Assembly: GCF_900188165.1 (NCBI RefSeq)
Contig: NZ_FZOS01000001.1
Coordinates: forward strand, 248,001 to 312,000
Direction: 5' to 3'
DNA: 64,000 nucleotides
Source: Edaphosphingomonas laterariae
Lineage (GTDB): Bacteria; Pseudomonadota; Alphaproteobacteria; Sphingomonadales; Sphingomonadaceae
This document shows positions 8,287-17,295 of this stretch, piece by piece. How positions within the stretch are numbered: the first letter of the stretch is position 1; each line of letters begins with the position of its first letter. The position numbers and the translations under genes are program-made. The notes beneath the pieces are model-generated. The model was not told the origin of the DNA. It searched no databases and saw only the letters and a list, made by a program, of their open reading frames with translations.

Positions 8287-8880
8287 ATGGAAGTCATCCT
8301 GCTCGAACGCGTCGAGAAGCTGGGCGCCATCGGCGATGTCGTCACCGTCAAGAACGGTTACGCCCGCAATTTCCTGCTTCCGCGCAAGAAGGCGCTCCGC
8401 GCCAATGAAGCGAACAAGAAGGTGTTCGAGGCGAACAAGGAACGCCTGATCGCCGAGAACGCGAAGCGTCGTGAAGTCGCCGAAGGCGATTCGAAGGGCG
8501 TCGACGGCAAGACCGTCACCCTGATCCGCCAGGCGTCGAACGTCGGCCACCTCTACGGCTCGGTCTCCGCGCGCGACCTCGCCGAGGTGCTCGAAGCCGA
8601 AGCGATCAAGGTCGCCAAGAGCCAGATCGTGCTCGATCGTCCGATCAAGACGATCGGCCTGCACGAAGTGAAGATCGCGCTTCACCCGGAAGTGTCGGTG
8701 ACGGTCAAGGTGAACGTCGCCCGCAGCCCGGAAGAAGCCGAGCTTCAGGAACAGGGCGTCGACGTCATGGCGTCGATGTTCGAGCGCGACGCCGCCGGCT
8801 TCACCGAGGATTACGATCCCAATGCCGAGCCGGGCGAAATCGCTGCCGAAGCTCCGGCCGAGGAAGAAGCGGAGGGCTGA
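8287..8880 (+). CDS. rplI: 50S ribosomal protein bL9
   Basis: 197 residues. The N-terminal domain is typical (MEVILLERVEKLGAIGDVV, then NGYARNFLLPRKKALRAN), followed by the long connecting helix and the C-terminal RNA-binding domain to about 150. An acidic tail ends EAPAEEEAEG. It is longer than the E. coli protein (149 residues) because of that tail. AAGGAGCTTCGAAC precedes the ATG, and a strong terminator follows. Confidence 0.98.
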   Translation: MEVILLERVEKLGAIGDVVTVKNGYARNFLLPRKKALRANEANKKVFEANKERLIAENAKRREVAEGDSKGVDGKTVTLIRQASNVGHLYGSVSARDLAEVLEAEAIKVAKSQIVLDRPIKTIGLHEVKIALHPEVSVTVKVNVARSPEEAELQEQGVDVMASMFERDAAGFTEDYDPNAEPGEIAAEAPAEEEAEG

Positions 8881-8908
8881 GCCTTTCGCTTCGGCATCGC
8901 CGAACAGA

Positions 8909-8950
8909 AAAAGGGCCGTCCGGAGCGATCCGGGCGGCCCTTTTCTTTGT
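8909..8950 (+). terminator. terminator of the rpsF-rpsR-rplI operon
   Basis: A 16-bp stem between 8909-8924 and 8929-8944 (one G-T pair) closes on the tetraloop GCGA. The right arm ends in TTTT and is followed by CTTTG. It begins 28 bases after the rplI stop. Confidence 0.92.
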
Positions 8951-9014
8951 CGTCACTTACCTGCCGCCATGGCCGGGCAGCCCCCTGCCCGCCACGGCGC
9001 GATCCGCGATCGGA

Positions 9015-9608
9015 TCAGTAACCCATCAGCTTCAGCACTTCCGCGCGGCTCCGCTCGTCATCGCGGAACACGCCCATCATCCGGCTGGTCGTCATCACCA
9101 CGCCCGGCGTCTGCACGCCACGCGCCGTCATGCAGGCGTGCGTCGCCTCGATCACCACCGCGACGCCATAGGGCTGGAGATTATCCCAGATGCAGTCCGC
9201 CACCTCCGCAGTGAGGCGTTCCTGCACCTGCAGGCGCCGCGCAAAGCCGTGCAGCACGCGGGCCAGCTTGGAAATGCCGACCACCCGGTCCTTGGGCAGA
9301 TAGGCGATCGCCGCCTTGCCGATGATCGGCGCCATATGATGTTCGCAATGCGACTGGAACGGAATGTCCTTCAGCAGCACGATCTCGTCATACCCGCCCA
9401 CTTCTTCAAAAGTGCGGCTCAGGTGAACGGCGGGATCGTCGCCATAACCCTTGCAATATTCCTTCCACGCCCGCGCCACGCGCTTGGGCGTATCGATCAG
9501 CCCTTCGCGGGTGGGATCGTCGCCCGCCCAGCGCAAGAGCGTCCGGATCGCATCTTCCACATCCTCGGGCACTGCGGGTTTCGCAGGGGATTCCATCATT
9601 TCGCCCAT
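9015..9608 (-). CDS. folE: GTP cyclohydrolase I
   Basis: 197 residues from MGEMMESPAKP. Zinc ligands and active-site residues are visible: Cys88 and His91 in QSHCEHHMAP and Cys159 in ATHACMTARG. The core sequences GLIDTPKRVARAW and GISKLARVLHGFARR are also present. The enzyme converts GTP to dihydroneopterin triphosphate for folate synthesis. An open frame extends 35 codons further upstream, but GGAGCCGCC precedes the ATG at 9608 and the extension has no family similarity. Confidence 0.96.
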   Translation of the reverse strand: MGEMMESPAKPAVPEDVEDAIRTLLRWAGDDPTREGLIDTPKRVARAWKEYCKGYGDDPAVHLSRTFEEVGGYDEIVLLKDIPFQSHCEHHMAPIIGKAAIAYLPKDRVVGISKLARVLHGFARRLQVQERLTAEVADCIWDNLQPYGVAVVIEATHACMTARGVQTPGVVMTTSRMMGVFRDDERSRAEVLKLMGY

Positions 9609-9723
9609 GGCGGCTCCGATCCTTCTCCGGCTGTCCATTGCGGACCTTTGGCAAGAGCGCCTAACCAGCGAGGCTGCGCTTGCCAAGCGCAGTGACGCCC
9701 AAGGATCGGTCAAAATGCCGCGA

Positions 9724-9765
9724 CGGGACGCAAAATGAAGTCCTGAAACCCCATCTTGCGTCCCG
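9724..9765 (-). terminator. stem-loop downstream of glcB, probable terminator
   Basis: CGGGACGCAA (9724-9733) pairs perfectly with TTGCGTCCCG (9756-9765), 11 bases past the glcB stop on the minus strand. The T-run is displaced (TCGCGGCATTTT), so termination may be partial. It lies before folE, which is on the same strand. Confidence 0.5.
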
Positions 9766-9776
9766 ATACGGAAAAA

Positions 9777-11900
9777 TCACGCCGCTTCGGCCTGTTCGGC
9801 ATCCGCCGCCTTCCGCAACTGGCGGAAGTGATGGAGCAAAGGTTCGGTATAGCCGTTGGGCTGCGTTGCCCCTTCGAACACCAGCGCCTTCGCCGCGCGA
9901 AAGGCGATGCTGGCGTCGGGATCGGCCGCCATCGGGCGATACAGCGGATCGCCCGCGTTCTGCCCATCCACCTTGGCCGCCATGCGCAGCAACGCGGCAT
10001 TGACGTCATCCGCCGTGCACACGCCATGCAACAGCCAGTTCGCCATGTGCTGGGATGAAATGCGCAGCGTCGCGCGATCCTCCATCAGGCCGACGTCGTG
10101 GATGTCCGGCACCTTGGAACAACCGATGCCCTGATCGATCCAGCGGACGACATAGCCCAGAATGCCCTGCGCATTATTGTCGAGTTCTTCCGCGATCTCC
10201 GCCGCGCTCCAGTTCCGCCCCGCCGCCAGTGGAATGGCGAGCAGATCATCGAGGCCCGGCACGTCTTCAACCGCGATCTCGGTCTGCCGCTCGAACACGT
10301 CGACCTGATGATAGTGCAGCGCGTGCAAGGTCGCCGCCGTCGGGCTCGGTACCCAGGCGGTGTTGGCGCCGGCAAGCGGGTGCGCCCGCTTCTGCGCCAG
10401 CATGTCGGCCATCCGGTCCGGCGCCGCCCACATCCCCTTGCCGATCTGCGCCCGGCCCGAAAATCCGCAGGCAAGGCCGATGCGGACATTGCGATCCTCG
10501 TAAGCCTTGATCCAGGCCGCGCCCTTCATGTCGCCCTTGCGGATCATCGCCCCCGCCCGGATCGACGTGTGAATTTCGTCGCCGGTGCGATCGAGGAAGC
10601 CGGTGTTGATGAAGGCGATCCGATCGCGCACCGCATGGATGCAGGCGGCAAGGTTGGCCGAAGTCCGCCGTTCTTCGTCCATCACGCCGATCTTCAGCGT
10701 GTGGCGGTGGAGGCCCAGCATATCCTCGATCGCATCGAACAGCCGATCGGTGAACGCCGCCTCCTCTGGCCCGTGCATCTTCGGCTTCACGATATAGAGC
10801 GATCCGCAGCGGCTGTTGCGGAACCGCCCCTTGCCAGCCAGATCATGCAGCGCGATCAGGCTGGTGACGATGCCGTCCAGAATGCCCTCAGGCGCCTCGC
10901 CGCCATCCGCCAGCAGCACGGCGGGCGTCGTCATCAGATGGCCGACATTGCGGACGAACAGCAGGCTGCGCCCCGGCAATGCGAAACTAGCGCCATCTTG
11001 GCCCGTCCACACGCGGTCCTCCGCAAGCGAGCGCAGTTGCTCCCGCCCGTTCTTTTCGAAACTCGCGCTAAGATCGCCGCGCATCAGGCCCAGCCAATTG
11101 GCATAAGCCGCAACCTTGTCGTCCGCATCGACCGCGGCGACCGAGTCCTCAAGGTCGACGATCGTGGTCAGCGCGGATTCCAAAACGATATCGGCAATGC
11201 CGGCCGGGTCCGTGCGCCCGATCGGATGCTCATGATCGACCACCAGTGCAATGTGCAAACCGTTGTGTTTGAACAGCAAACCCCCAGGCTTGCGCCCCAC
11301 CAACTGCCCGGCATCGGCAAGAATGGGATCGCCGCCGGCAAAGTCCGCCCAACTGCCGCTCGCAAGCGGCACGGCCTGATCCAGGAACGCCTTGGCAAAG
11401 GCGATCACCTGAGCGCCGCGCGCCGCATCATAGCCGCGCGTGGCAGCCTTTCCGGGCAGCGCATCGGTTCCATAAAGCGCATCGTAAAGGCTGCCCCAAC
11501 GGGCATTGGCGGCGTTGAGCAGGAAGCGCGCGTTGAGCACCGGCACCACCAGTTGCGGGCCGGCAATCGACGCCACTTCCTGATCGACGCGCTCCGTGCC
11601 GATCGTGAACGGCGCCGGCGCATCGACCAGATAGCCGATCGACCGGAGAAAGGCCTGATAGTCGTCCGCGTCGACCGGCTGGCCAGCCCGCACCCGGTGC
11701 CATTCGTCGATCGCGGCCTGGATCGCATCCCGCTTGGCCAGCAGCACCTGATTTTCCGGGGCGAACCGCGCGAAAATGCCCGCCACGCCATCCCAAAATG
11801 GTGCCGGTTCGATACCGGTGCCCGGCAAGGCCTGCGTTTCGATGAAATGGCTCAGCGGCTCGGCAATGCGCAATCCGGCACGCTGGACATAGGCTGACAT
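9777..11900 (-). CDS. glcB: malate synthase G
   Basis: 707 residues starting [20 protein letters not shown], close to the usual 720. The signature [20 protein letters not shown] lies near the middle, followed by [11 protein letters not shown] and [17 protein letters not shown]; a catalytic-domain stretch [20 protein letters not shown] comes later. The enzyme condenses glyoxylate with acetyl-CoA to malate in the cytoplasm. The ATG at 11900 has GGGGAG at 10-15 bases upstream, better than an alternative 20 codons further up. That Shine-Dalgarno abuts one arm of a switchable hairpin in the leader (11901-12028). No isocitrate lyase gene is in the window. Confidence 0.96.
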   Translation of the reverse strand: MSAYVQRAGLRIAEPLSHFIETQALPGTGIEPAPFWDGVAGIFARFAPENQVLLAKRDAIQAAIDEWHRVRAGQPVDADDYQAFLRSIGYLVDAPAPFTIGTERVDQEVASIAGPQLVVPVLNARFLLNAANARWGSLYDALYGTDALPGKAATRGYDAARGAQVIAFAKAFLDQAVPLASGSWADFAGGDPILADAGQLVGRKPGGLLFKHNGLHIALVVDHEHPIGRTDPAGIADIVLESALTTIVDLEDSVAAVDADDKVAAYANWLGLMRGDLSASFEKNGREQLRSLAEDRVWTGQDGASFALPGRSLLFVRNVGHLMTTPAVLLADGGEAPEGILDGIVTSLIALHDLAGKGRFRNSRCGSLYIVKPKMHGPEEAAFTDRLFDAIEDMLGLHRHTLKIGVMDEERRTSANLAACIHAVRDRIAFINTGFLDRTGDEIHTSIRAGAMIRKGDMKGAAWIKAYEDRNVRIGLACGFSGRAQIGKGMWAAPDRMADMLAQKRAHPLAGANTAWVPSPTAATLHALHYHQVDVFERQTEIAVEDVPGLDDLLAIPLAAGRNWSAAEIAEELDNNAQGILGYVVRWIDQGIGCSKVPDIHDVGLMEDRATLRISSQHMANWLLHGVCTADDVNAALLRMAAKVDGQNAGDPLYRPMAADPDASIAFRAAKALVFEGATQPNGYTEPLLHHFRQLRKAADAEQAEAA

Positions 11901-12028
11901 ACGCTCAAACTCCCCGGTGGCACCAAAGCATGTCGCCACCGACAAGCGGTGGCAGTTCATGCGCCTTTTCTGGGGAGGAGCAGGCGTTGCACAGGCTATC
12001 GGCCATCACAGCCGCGCGTGCAACCCTC
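11901..12028 (-). promoter_or_regulatory. structured glcB leader with mutually exclusive hairpins
   Basis: Read on the mRNA strand the leader has a long stem-loop (11986-11992 GTTGCAC paired with 12018-12024 GTGCAAC, plus an inner GGCT/AGCC pair). Then come three related 7-mers: GCCACCG (11953-11947), CGGTGGC (11941-11935) and GCCACCG (11921-11915). The middle one can pair with either neighbour. The last directly overlaps the Shine-Dalgarno GGGGAG (11915-11910), so the second pairing would hide the ribosome-binding site. The complementarity is seen; a switch is inferred. I recognise no known riboswitch class. Confidence 0.5.
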
Positions 12029-12050
12029 AAAACCGAATCAGTTGATTCGG
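12029..12050 (-). terminator. terminator overlapping the stop codon of the 12038-12409 gene
   Basis: On the minus strand CCGAATCA and TGATTCGG (12050-12043 and 12040-12033) pair around two bases and are followed by TTTTG. The gene's stop codon TGA lies inside the stem. This separates the gene from glcB, whose leader starts here. Confidence 0.7.
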
Positions 12051-12409
12051 GCGACGGCGAGTGATTCGGCCGGAAGCACGCGGGCGAGATCGGTGCGCAG
12101 GCTGCGGGGCCCGCTGCGCCCGCCGGCGACCGCCTGAATGAGATTCGCATTGCCGACGACGATCATCTGCTGGCCGCCGGCTTCGGCACGCAACCGCGCC
12201 GCAGCATTTTCGTCCGTCAGCATCTGGCGCGGAATAGAACTGGTTACCACCGGTTCACCAAGTTTGTCGGCAATTACATGCCGCACTGCAATAGCGTCCA
12301 CGCCGTCCTCGACGAGCAGTCGATAGCCCTGATCCTGGGCCTGAACCGATGTCGAAAATCCTGCCGCGACTGCGCAAATGAGCAGCCCTCGCGCGACCAA
12401 ATTGCGCAT
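12038..12409 (-). CDS. small secreted or periplasmic protein, unknown
   Basis: 123 residues from MRNLVARGLLICAVAAGFST. A Sec signal peptide with a likely cut after STSVQA, before QDQGYR, is clear. The mature part of about 98 residues has no recognised domain; it contains GQQMIVVGNANLIQ and ends VARIN. The ATG at 12409 is chosen over one 28 codons upstream because it gives the signal peptide and has AGAGGATAGCGGA before it. It diverges from the M20 hydrolase operon. Its own terminator overlaps the stop codon. Confidence 0.75.
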   Translation of the reverse strand: MRNLVARGLLICAVAAGFSTSVQAQDQGYRLLVEDGVDAIAVRHVIADKLGEPVVTSSIPRQMLTDENAAARLRAEAGGQQMIVVGNANLIQAVAGGRSGPRSLRTDLARVLPAESLAVARIN

Positions 12410-12484
12410 TCCGCTATCCTCTCTCCATCGCCGATGGCGTTTGCGCTCTTGCCGGCTGTCATTCTTCTGCAACGAAGGCAGGGG

Positions 12485-12514
12485 GTGACGCAAGCCCGGC
12501 CGAGCCGCTAGACT
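12485..12514 (+). promoter_or_regulatory. candidate promoter of the M20-astA-astB operon
   Basis: GTGACG (12485-12490) and TAGACT (12509-12514) are separated by 18 bases. The second hexamer ends 7 bases before the GTG start at 12522, which would make the message start at or next to the initiation codon (leaderless). No Shine-Dalgarno is visible. Matches to the consensus are 4/6 in each box. Confidence 0.35.
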
Positions 12515-12521
12515 TGCGGCC

Positions 12522-13739
12522 GTGACGATCAGCCCCGCATCCCCACTGGAAGCCCCCGCCCTCGAACACGCCGCCGCCGCGCCCCTGCTCGATCAGGTGG
12601 AACGCTGGGCATCGATCAACAGCGGCTCAAGGAACCTGAGCGGCCTGTCGATGATGGCCGATATGCTGGCCGATGCCTTCGCCATCCTGCCCGGCGAGGT
12701 TCGGTTGCTCGATCCCGCCCCGGTCGACGCGATCGCGCCCGATGGCAAGCGGGTCGACGTCGCGCATGGCCGCAACCTGCATGTCAGCGTGCGCCCCGAC
12801 GCGCCCGTGCAGCTGCTGCTTACCGGCCATATGGACACCGTCTTTGGCGCCGATCACGCATTCCAGTCACTGCGCTGGCTGGAACCCGGCGTGCTCAACG
12901 GTCCTGGCGTGGCCGACATGAAGGGCGGCATCGCCATCATGCTCGCGGCGCTTGCCGGGCTGGAACGATCGCCGCTGGCGCCCGGCATCGGCTATGAAGT
13001 CGTCATCAACAGCGACGAGGAAGTGGGCTCGCCGGGCTCCGCCGCGCTCATCGCCCGCGCCGCGCGGAACAAGATCGCCGCCCTCACCTATGAGCCCGCC
13101 GCCCTGCCGGACGGCACGCTGGCGGGCGCACGCCCCGGCAGCGGCAATTTCTCGCTGATCGTCGGCGGCCGCTCCGCCCATGCCGGTCGCAACCCGCAGG
13201 ACGGCCGCAACGCGCTCGTCGCCGCGGCGGACCTCGCTCTCCGTCTCGCCCGCGCCGCCGGCCCCGGCCTGTCGATCAACCCCGCCAAGATTGACGGCGG
13301 CGGCCCCAATAATGTCGTGCCCGATCATGCCGTGCTGCGCGTCAACCTGCGCCCCATGACGCCGGAGGATGAGGACCGCGCGCGGGCGCTGATCGGCCAG
13401 ATCGTCGCCAAAGTATCGACCGCGCACGACGTCTCGATCCACGTCCATGGCGGCTTCGGTCGTCCGCCCAAGCCGATGACGGCCCACGCCGAACGACTTT
13501 ACGAACTCGTCCGCGATTGCGGCGCGGTGCTCGGCCTGCCGATCGGCTGGCGGGCCACCGGCGGCGTTTGCGACGGCAATAATATCGCTGCCTGCGGCGT
13601 TCCCGTGGTCGACACCATGGGGGTCCGGGGCGGCGCAATCCATTCAGGGGAGGAATATCTGATCGTCGAATCCCTGGGCGAACGCGCCCGCCTGTCCGCC
13701 CTCGTGCTGCTTCGCCTCGCCCAGCGGGGCCGCGTATGA
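12522..13739 (+). CDS. M20-family metallohydrolase (carboxypeptidase G2-like), with astAB
   Basis: 405 residues with a GTG start. The di-zinc M20 pattern is complete: His103 and Asp105 in LLLTGHMDTVF, Asp132 in GVADMKGG, Glu166/Glu167 in NSDEEVGS, Glu191 in TYEPA, and a late His in GAIHSGEEY. The lid or dimerisation domain lies at about 200-315. M20 enzymes cleave peptides or N-acyl amino acids. The stop overlaps the astA start (ATGA), so the two are translationally coupled. The partners make N-succinylarginine and N-succinylornithine, so this protein may remove succinyl groups in place of the missing AstE; that role is inferred. No signal peptide is seen. Confidence 0.9.
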   Translation: MTISPASPLEAPALEHAAAAPLLDQVERWASINSGSRNLSGLSMMADMLADAFAILPGEVRLLDPAPVDAIAPDGKRVDVAHGRNLHVSVRPDAPVQLLLTGHMDTVFGADHAFQSLRWLEPGVLNGPGVADMKGGIAIMLAALAGLERSPLAPGIGYEVVINSDEEVGSPGSAALIARAARNKIAALTYEPAALPDGTLAGARPGSGNFSLIVGGRSAHAGRNPQDGRNALVAAADLALRLARAAGPGLSINPAKIDGGGPNNVVPDHAVLRVNLRPMTPEDEDRARALIGQIVAKVSTAHDVSIHVHGGFGRPPKPMTAHAERLYELVRDCGAVLGLPIGWRATGGVCDGNNIAACGVPVVDTMGVRGGAIHSGEEYLIVESLGERARLSALVLLRLAQRGRV

Positions 13740-14752
13740 GCTTCGTCATCCGCCCGTCGCGGCCATCCGATCTCGACTCGCTTTACGATATGGCGAAGCT
13801 CACCGGCGGGGGCTTCACCAACCTGCCGGCGGACCGCCCTTCGCTCGCCGCCAAGCTCGCCCGCTCGGCCGAGGCGTTCGGCAAGGCCGAAGATGTCAGC
13901 GGCGACGATCTCTACCTGCTGATCCTTGAAAATGTGGAGACCGGGAAGGTCGCCGGCACCGCGCAGATCTTCTCCAAGGTCGGCCAGAACTGGCCCTTCT
14001 ACAGCTATCGCCTCGGCACACTGACCCAGACGTCGAAGGAGCTGAACCGGACATTCCGTGCCGAGATGCTGACGCTGACCACGGATTATGAAGGATATTC
14101 CGAAGTCGGCGGGCTGTTCCTCCATCCGCGCGAACGCGCCGGCGGGCTGGGCCTGCTGCTCGCCCGCAGCCGCTATCTCTTCATCCGCCAGCATCGGGCG
14201 CGCTTTGGCGATCGCATGCTCGCCGAATTGCGCGGCGTGATCGACGAAGCCGGCGGCTCGCCCTTCTGGGATGGTCTGGCCGGCAAATTCTTCGGGATGA
14301 ACTTTCAGGAAGCCGATGCCTTCAATGCCGTCCACGGCAACCAGTTCATTGCCGATCTGATGCCCAAGCATCCGATCTACACCGCGATGCTGCCCGAAAC
14401 GGCGCGCTCCGTCATCGGCCTGCCCCATCCCAGCGGCCGTGCGGCGATGCGGATGCTCGAAAATGAAGGCTTCCGCTTCGAAGGCTATGTCGACATCTTC
14501 GATGGCGGGCCAACCATGGCCGCCTCGATCGACGAAATCCGCTCGGTTCGCGACGCTGCCGACGCCACCCTGTCCGCCACCGACGGCCAGCAAGGCAATA
14601 ATGTCCTGGCGGCAACCGGCAGTCTGGCCGATTTCCGGGCCTGCTACGGCCTGGTCGACGTCGCCACCGATGGCACGGCCACGATCGACGCCCGCGCCGC
14701 CGAGTTGCTTGACGCGAACGCCGGCGACACCATCACCTTCGTCGCGCGCTGA
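13736..14752 (+). CDS. astA: arginine N-succinyltransferase
   Basis: 338 residues beginning MSFVIRPSRPSDLDSLYDMA. It matches the AstA family through LTGGGFTNLPADR, YSEVGGLFLHPRERAGGLG and RFGDRMLAELRGVIDE, which is an N-acyltransferase (GNAT-like) fold. The enzyme transfers succinyl from succinyl-CoA to arginine, step one of the arginine succinyltransferase pathway. Length matches the family (about 340). The start overlaps the previous stop by four bases, and astB follows after 13 bases. Confidence 0.95.
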   Translation: MSFVIRPSRPSDLDSLYDMAKLTGGGFTNLPADRPSLAAKLARSAEAFGKAEDVSGDDLYLLILENVETGKVAGTAQIFSKVGQNWPFYSYRLGTLTQTSKELNRTFRAEMLTLTTDYEGYSEVGGLFLHPRERAGGLGLLLARSRYLFIRQHRARFGDRMLAELRGVIDEAGGSPFWDGLAGKFFGMNFQEADAFNAVHGNQFIADLMPKHPIYTAMLPETARSVIGLPHPSGRAAMRMLENEGFRFEGYVDIFDGGPTMAASIDEIRSVRDAADATLSATDGQQGNNVLAATGSLADFRACYGLVDVATDGTATIDARAAELLDANAGDTITFVAR

Positions 14753-14765
14753 AGGAGCGACAGGC

Positions 14766-16019
14766 ATGACGCTCACTGAAATCAACTTCGACGGCATTGT
14801 CGGGCCGACGCACAATTATGCCGGCCTCAGCCTCGGCAACCTCGCCGCCACCAGCAATGCCGGTCGCCAATCGCACCCGCGCGCGGCGGCACTGCAGGGC
14901 ATCGCTAAGATGCGCGCCAATCTCGCGCTTGGGCTGGCGCAGGGCATCTTCCTGCCGCACCGCCGCCCGGACAATGACTGGCTGGCGACCCTCGGCACCA
15001 GCGCCATTGACGCCGATCCCGACCTGCTCGCCAATGCCCTGTCGGCTTCGGCCATGTGGGCGGCCAACGCGGCCACGGTGTCGCCATCGCCGGACACCGC
15101 CGATGGCCGCTGCCACCTGACCGTCGCGAACCTCGTCACCATGCCGCATCGCAGCCACGAATGGCCGGGTACGCTTGCCCAGTTGCGGCTGGCCTTTGCG
15201 GACGATCGCCACTTCGCCGTCCATGGCCCCATCCCCGCCCCCTTCGGCGATGAAGGCGCCGCCAATCACATGCGGCTTGCGGCCGGCCATGGTGCGCCCG
15301 GCGTGGAGGTGTTCGTCTATGGCGAAAAGGGCGGCCCCTTCCCCGCGCGCCAGCATGTCGAGGCCAGCCGCGCCGTCGCCCGGCGCCACCGGCTTGATCC
15401 CCCCCGCGCCCTGTTCGTGGCGCAATCGGAAGCGGCGATCGCCGCGGGCGCTTTCCACAACGACGTCGTGGCCGTGGCCGACGGCCGCGTGCTGTTCGCC
15501 CACGAACAGGCCTTTGCCGACAAGGACGGCTTCTACGCCGATCTTCGCCATATCATGCCCGATGTGGAGATCGTCGAGGTGCCGGCGGATCGCGTCAGCC
15601 TGGCGGATGCCATCCGCTCCTATCTGTTCAATGCCCAGTTGGTAACGCTGCCGACGGGCGAAAGCGCGCTGATCCTGCCGACCGAGGCGCGCGAGACGCC
15701 CGCCGTCTGGGCCTGGCTGAACGAGATGGTGGCGGGCAACGGCCCGATCCGGCGGATCGAACTGGTGGATGTGCGCGAATCGATGTCGAACGGTGGCGGC
15801 CCCGCCTGCCTGCGGCTGCGCGTCGTCGCCGATCCGGCAACGATCGACCCGCGCTTTCTGGTGGATGAGCGCAAGCTCGACACGATCGCCGCGACGATCG
15901 AGCGCCATTGGCCCGAAAGCATCGCCCCCGCCGACCTCGCGTCGCCCGATATGTGGCGCCAGGCCGCCGAAGCGCGCACCGCCCTGCTGGCGCAGCTTGG
16001 CCTCGGCGACCTTGATTGA
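14766..16019 (+). CDS. astB: N-succinylarginine dihydrolase
   Basis: 417 residues starting MTLTEINFDGIVGPTHNYAG. The amidinotransferase-type catalytic set is visible: Glu163 in FGDEGAANHMRL, His231 in AFHNDVVAV and nucleophile Cys348 in NGGGPACLRLRV. AstB turns N-succinylarginine into N-succinylornithine, ammonia and CO2. An open frame runs far upstream inside astA, but AAGGAGCGACAGGC before 14766 and the family start fix the beginning. astC, astD and astE are not in the window. A hairpin at 16054-16086 follows. Confidence 0.96.
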   Translation: MTLTEINFDGIVGPTHNYAGLSLGNLAATSNAGRQSHPRAAALQGIAKMRANLALGLAQGIFLPHRRPDNDWLATLGTSAIDADPDLLANALSASAMWAANAATVSPSPDTADGRCHLTVANLVTMPHRSHEWPGTLAQLRLAFADDRHFAVHGPIPAPFGDEGAANHMRLAAGHGAPGVEVFVYGEKGGPFPARQHVEASRAVARRHRLDPPRALFVAQSEAAIAAGAFHNDVVAVADGRVLFAHEQAFADKDGFYADLRHIMPDVEIVEVPADRVSLADAIRSYLFNAQLVTLPTGESALILPTEARETPAVWAWLNEMVAGNGPIRRIELVDVRESMSNGGGPACLRLRVVADPATIDPRFLVDERKLDTIAATIERHWPESIAPADLASPDMWRQAAEARTALLAQLGLGDLD

Positions 16020-16053
16020 CGGGCGTTCACGACGCGAATCCATAAGCACCGGC

Positions 16054-16086
16054 GCTCCGCGAACATCATCCGCAGCTTCGCGGAGC
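16054..16086 (+). terminator. stem-loop after astB
   Basis: GCTCCGCGAA (16054-16063) and TTCGCGGAGC (16077-16086) form a perfect 10-bp stem 34 bases past the astB stop. No T-run follows, so it may be a Rho-assisted or RNA-stabilising end. Confidence 0.4.
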
Positions 16087-16139
16087 ACCTTCAACCGCTA
16101 GGGTTCTGCACCGGTAGCGACAAATATCAGGGATGCCTC

Positions 16140-16583
16140 ATGTCCGACATTCAGATGCTGATCGACGAACGTGCCATTTATCGCCAGCTCTGCCGCTTCG
16201 CCGAGGCCATGGATCGGCGCGAATGGCAGTGGCTCGATGACGTGCTGATGGATGATGCCCAGGCCGATTATGGCATCGGCCGCCGCTTCGGCCGCGCCTC
16301 CATCGTCGCCGAAATGCGGAGTTTCCTCGACGATTGCGGGCCGACGCAGCACCTGCTCGCCAATGTCATCATCGATGTCGCGGGCGATAGCGCGACGAGC
16401 AGCGCCTATGTCGCGGACATGCATGTCGGGCTGGGCGATCGCAGCCACCTCACCTTCCGCACGCTTGGCGATTATCATGATCACTGGGTGCGGACCGCCG
16501 ATGGCTGGCGCATCGCCGAACGGATCAAGCATAACCGCGCGCATGTCGGCGACATGGCCGTCCTGGGCTCCGGCCCCGGCTGA
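16140..16583 (+). CDS. SnoaL-like / NTF2-fold protein, possible dehydratase or isomerase
   Basis: 147 residues. The pattern IDERAIYRQLCRFAEAMDRRE, followed by LDDVLMDDAQADYGIG, HLLANVIIDV and FRTLGDYHDHWVRTADGWRI, is that of the SnoaL_4 group of NTF2-fold small enzymes. Members include steroid and aromatic dehydratases and many proteins of unknown activity, so no substrate can be given. ATCAGGGATGCCTC precedes the ATG. It lies between astB and trpF and may share a transcript with the trp genes. Confidence 0.8.
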   Translation: MSDIQMLIDERAIYRQLCRFAEAMDRREWQWLDDVLMDDAQADYGIGRRFGRASIVAEMRSFLDDCGPTQHLLANVIIDVAGDSATSSAYVADMHVGLGDRSHLTFRTLGDYHDHWVRTADGWRIAERIKHNRAHVGDMAVLGSGPG

Positions 16584-16653
16584 CGCGCCGTCCGGCTTGG
16601 CTTCCCCGCCCGCTTCCTCTACGGCACCCGCTCCTTTTGCCAGGGAAGCGCGC

Positions 16654-17295
16654 GTGCCCGTTCAGTCCAAGATTTGCGGCCTTTCGACGCCCGAAACGCT
16701 GGCCGCCGCGATCCGCCACGATGCGGCCTATGTCGGCTTGGTATTCTTCGCGAAGAGCCCGCGCCATCTGGATTTCGACCGGGCAGCCGCGCTTGCCGCC
16801 ATGGTGCCCGGCCATGTCCGCAAGGTCGGCGTGGTGGTGAACGCCGACGATGCGTTTCTCGACAAGGCGGTGGTGGCGGCGGGGCTGGACGTGCTGCAAC
16901 TCCACGGATCGGAAGCACCCGAACGCGCCGCCCATCTGAAAAGCCGCTACGGCCTCGAAATCTGGAAGGCCATTCCGGTCAAGACACGCGCCGATCTCGA
17001 CGCCGCCGCACGCTACCGGGCGGCTGTCGATCGCGTGCTATATGACGCCAAGACGCCGGATGCGGCCGATCTGCCCGGCGGCATGGGCCTGCGGTTCGAC
17101 TGGCGACTGTTGGAAGGCTTTGCCCATCCGCTCCCCTGGGCCTTGTCCGGCGGTCTCGACGCGCGCAATCTGGCCGAGGCCGTGGGCGTCACCGGCGCTC
17201 CACTGGTCGACACATCTTCGGGGGTGGAAAGCAGCCCCGGCGTGAAGGATGTGGACAAGATCGCCGCCTTCCTCCAATCGGCATCCCAGCTATGA
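16654..17295 (+). CDS. trpF: phosphoribosylanthranilate isomerase
   Basis: 213 residues from a GTG start ([14 protein letters not shown]). The catalytic Cys lies in KICGL near residue 8 and the catalytic Asp near the end in [16 protein letters not shown]. The TIM-barrel phosphate loop is [14 protein letters not shown]. TrpF catalyses the Amadori rearrangement of phosphoribosylanthranilate. AGGGAAGCGC precedes the GTG; the same frame is open upstream inside the previous gene and is not used. Its stop overlaps trpB by four bases. Confidence 0.95.
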   Translation: MPVQSKICGLSTPETLAAAIRHDAAYVGLVFFAKSPRHLDFDRAAALAAMVPGHVRKVGVVVNADDAFLDKAVVAAGLDVLQLHGSEAPERAAHLKSRYGLEIWKAIPVKTRADLDAAARYRAAVDRVLYDAKTPDAADLPGGMGLRFDWRLLEGFAHPLPWALSGGLDARNLAEAVGVTGAPLVDTSSGVESSPGVKDVDKIAAFLQSASQL

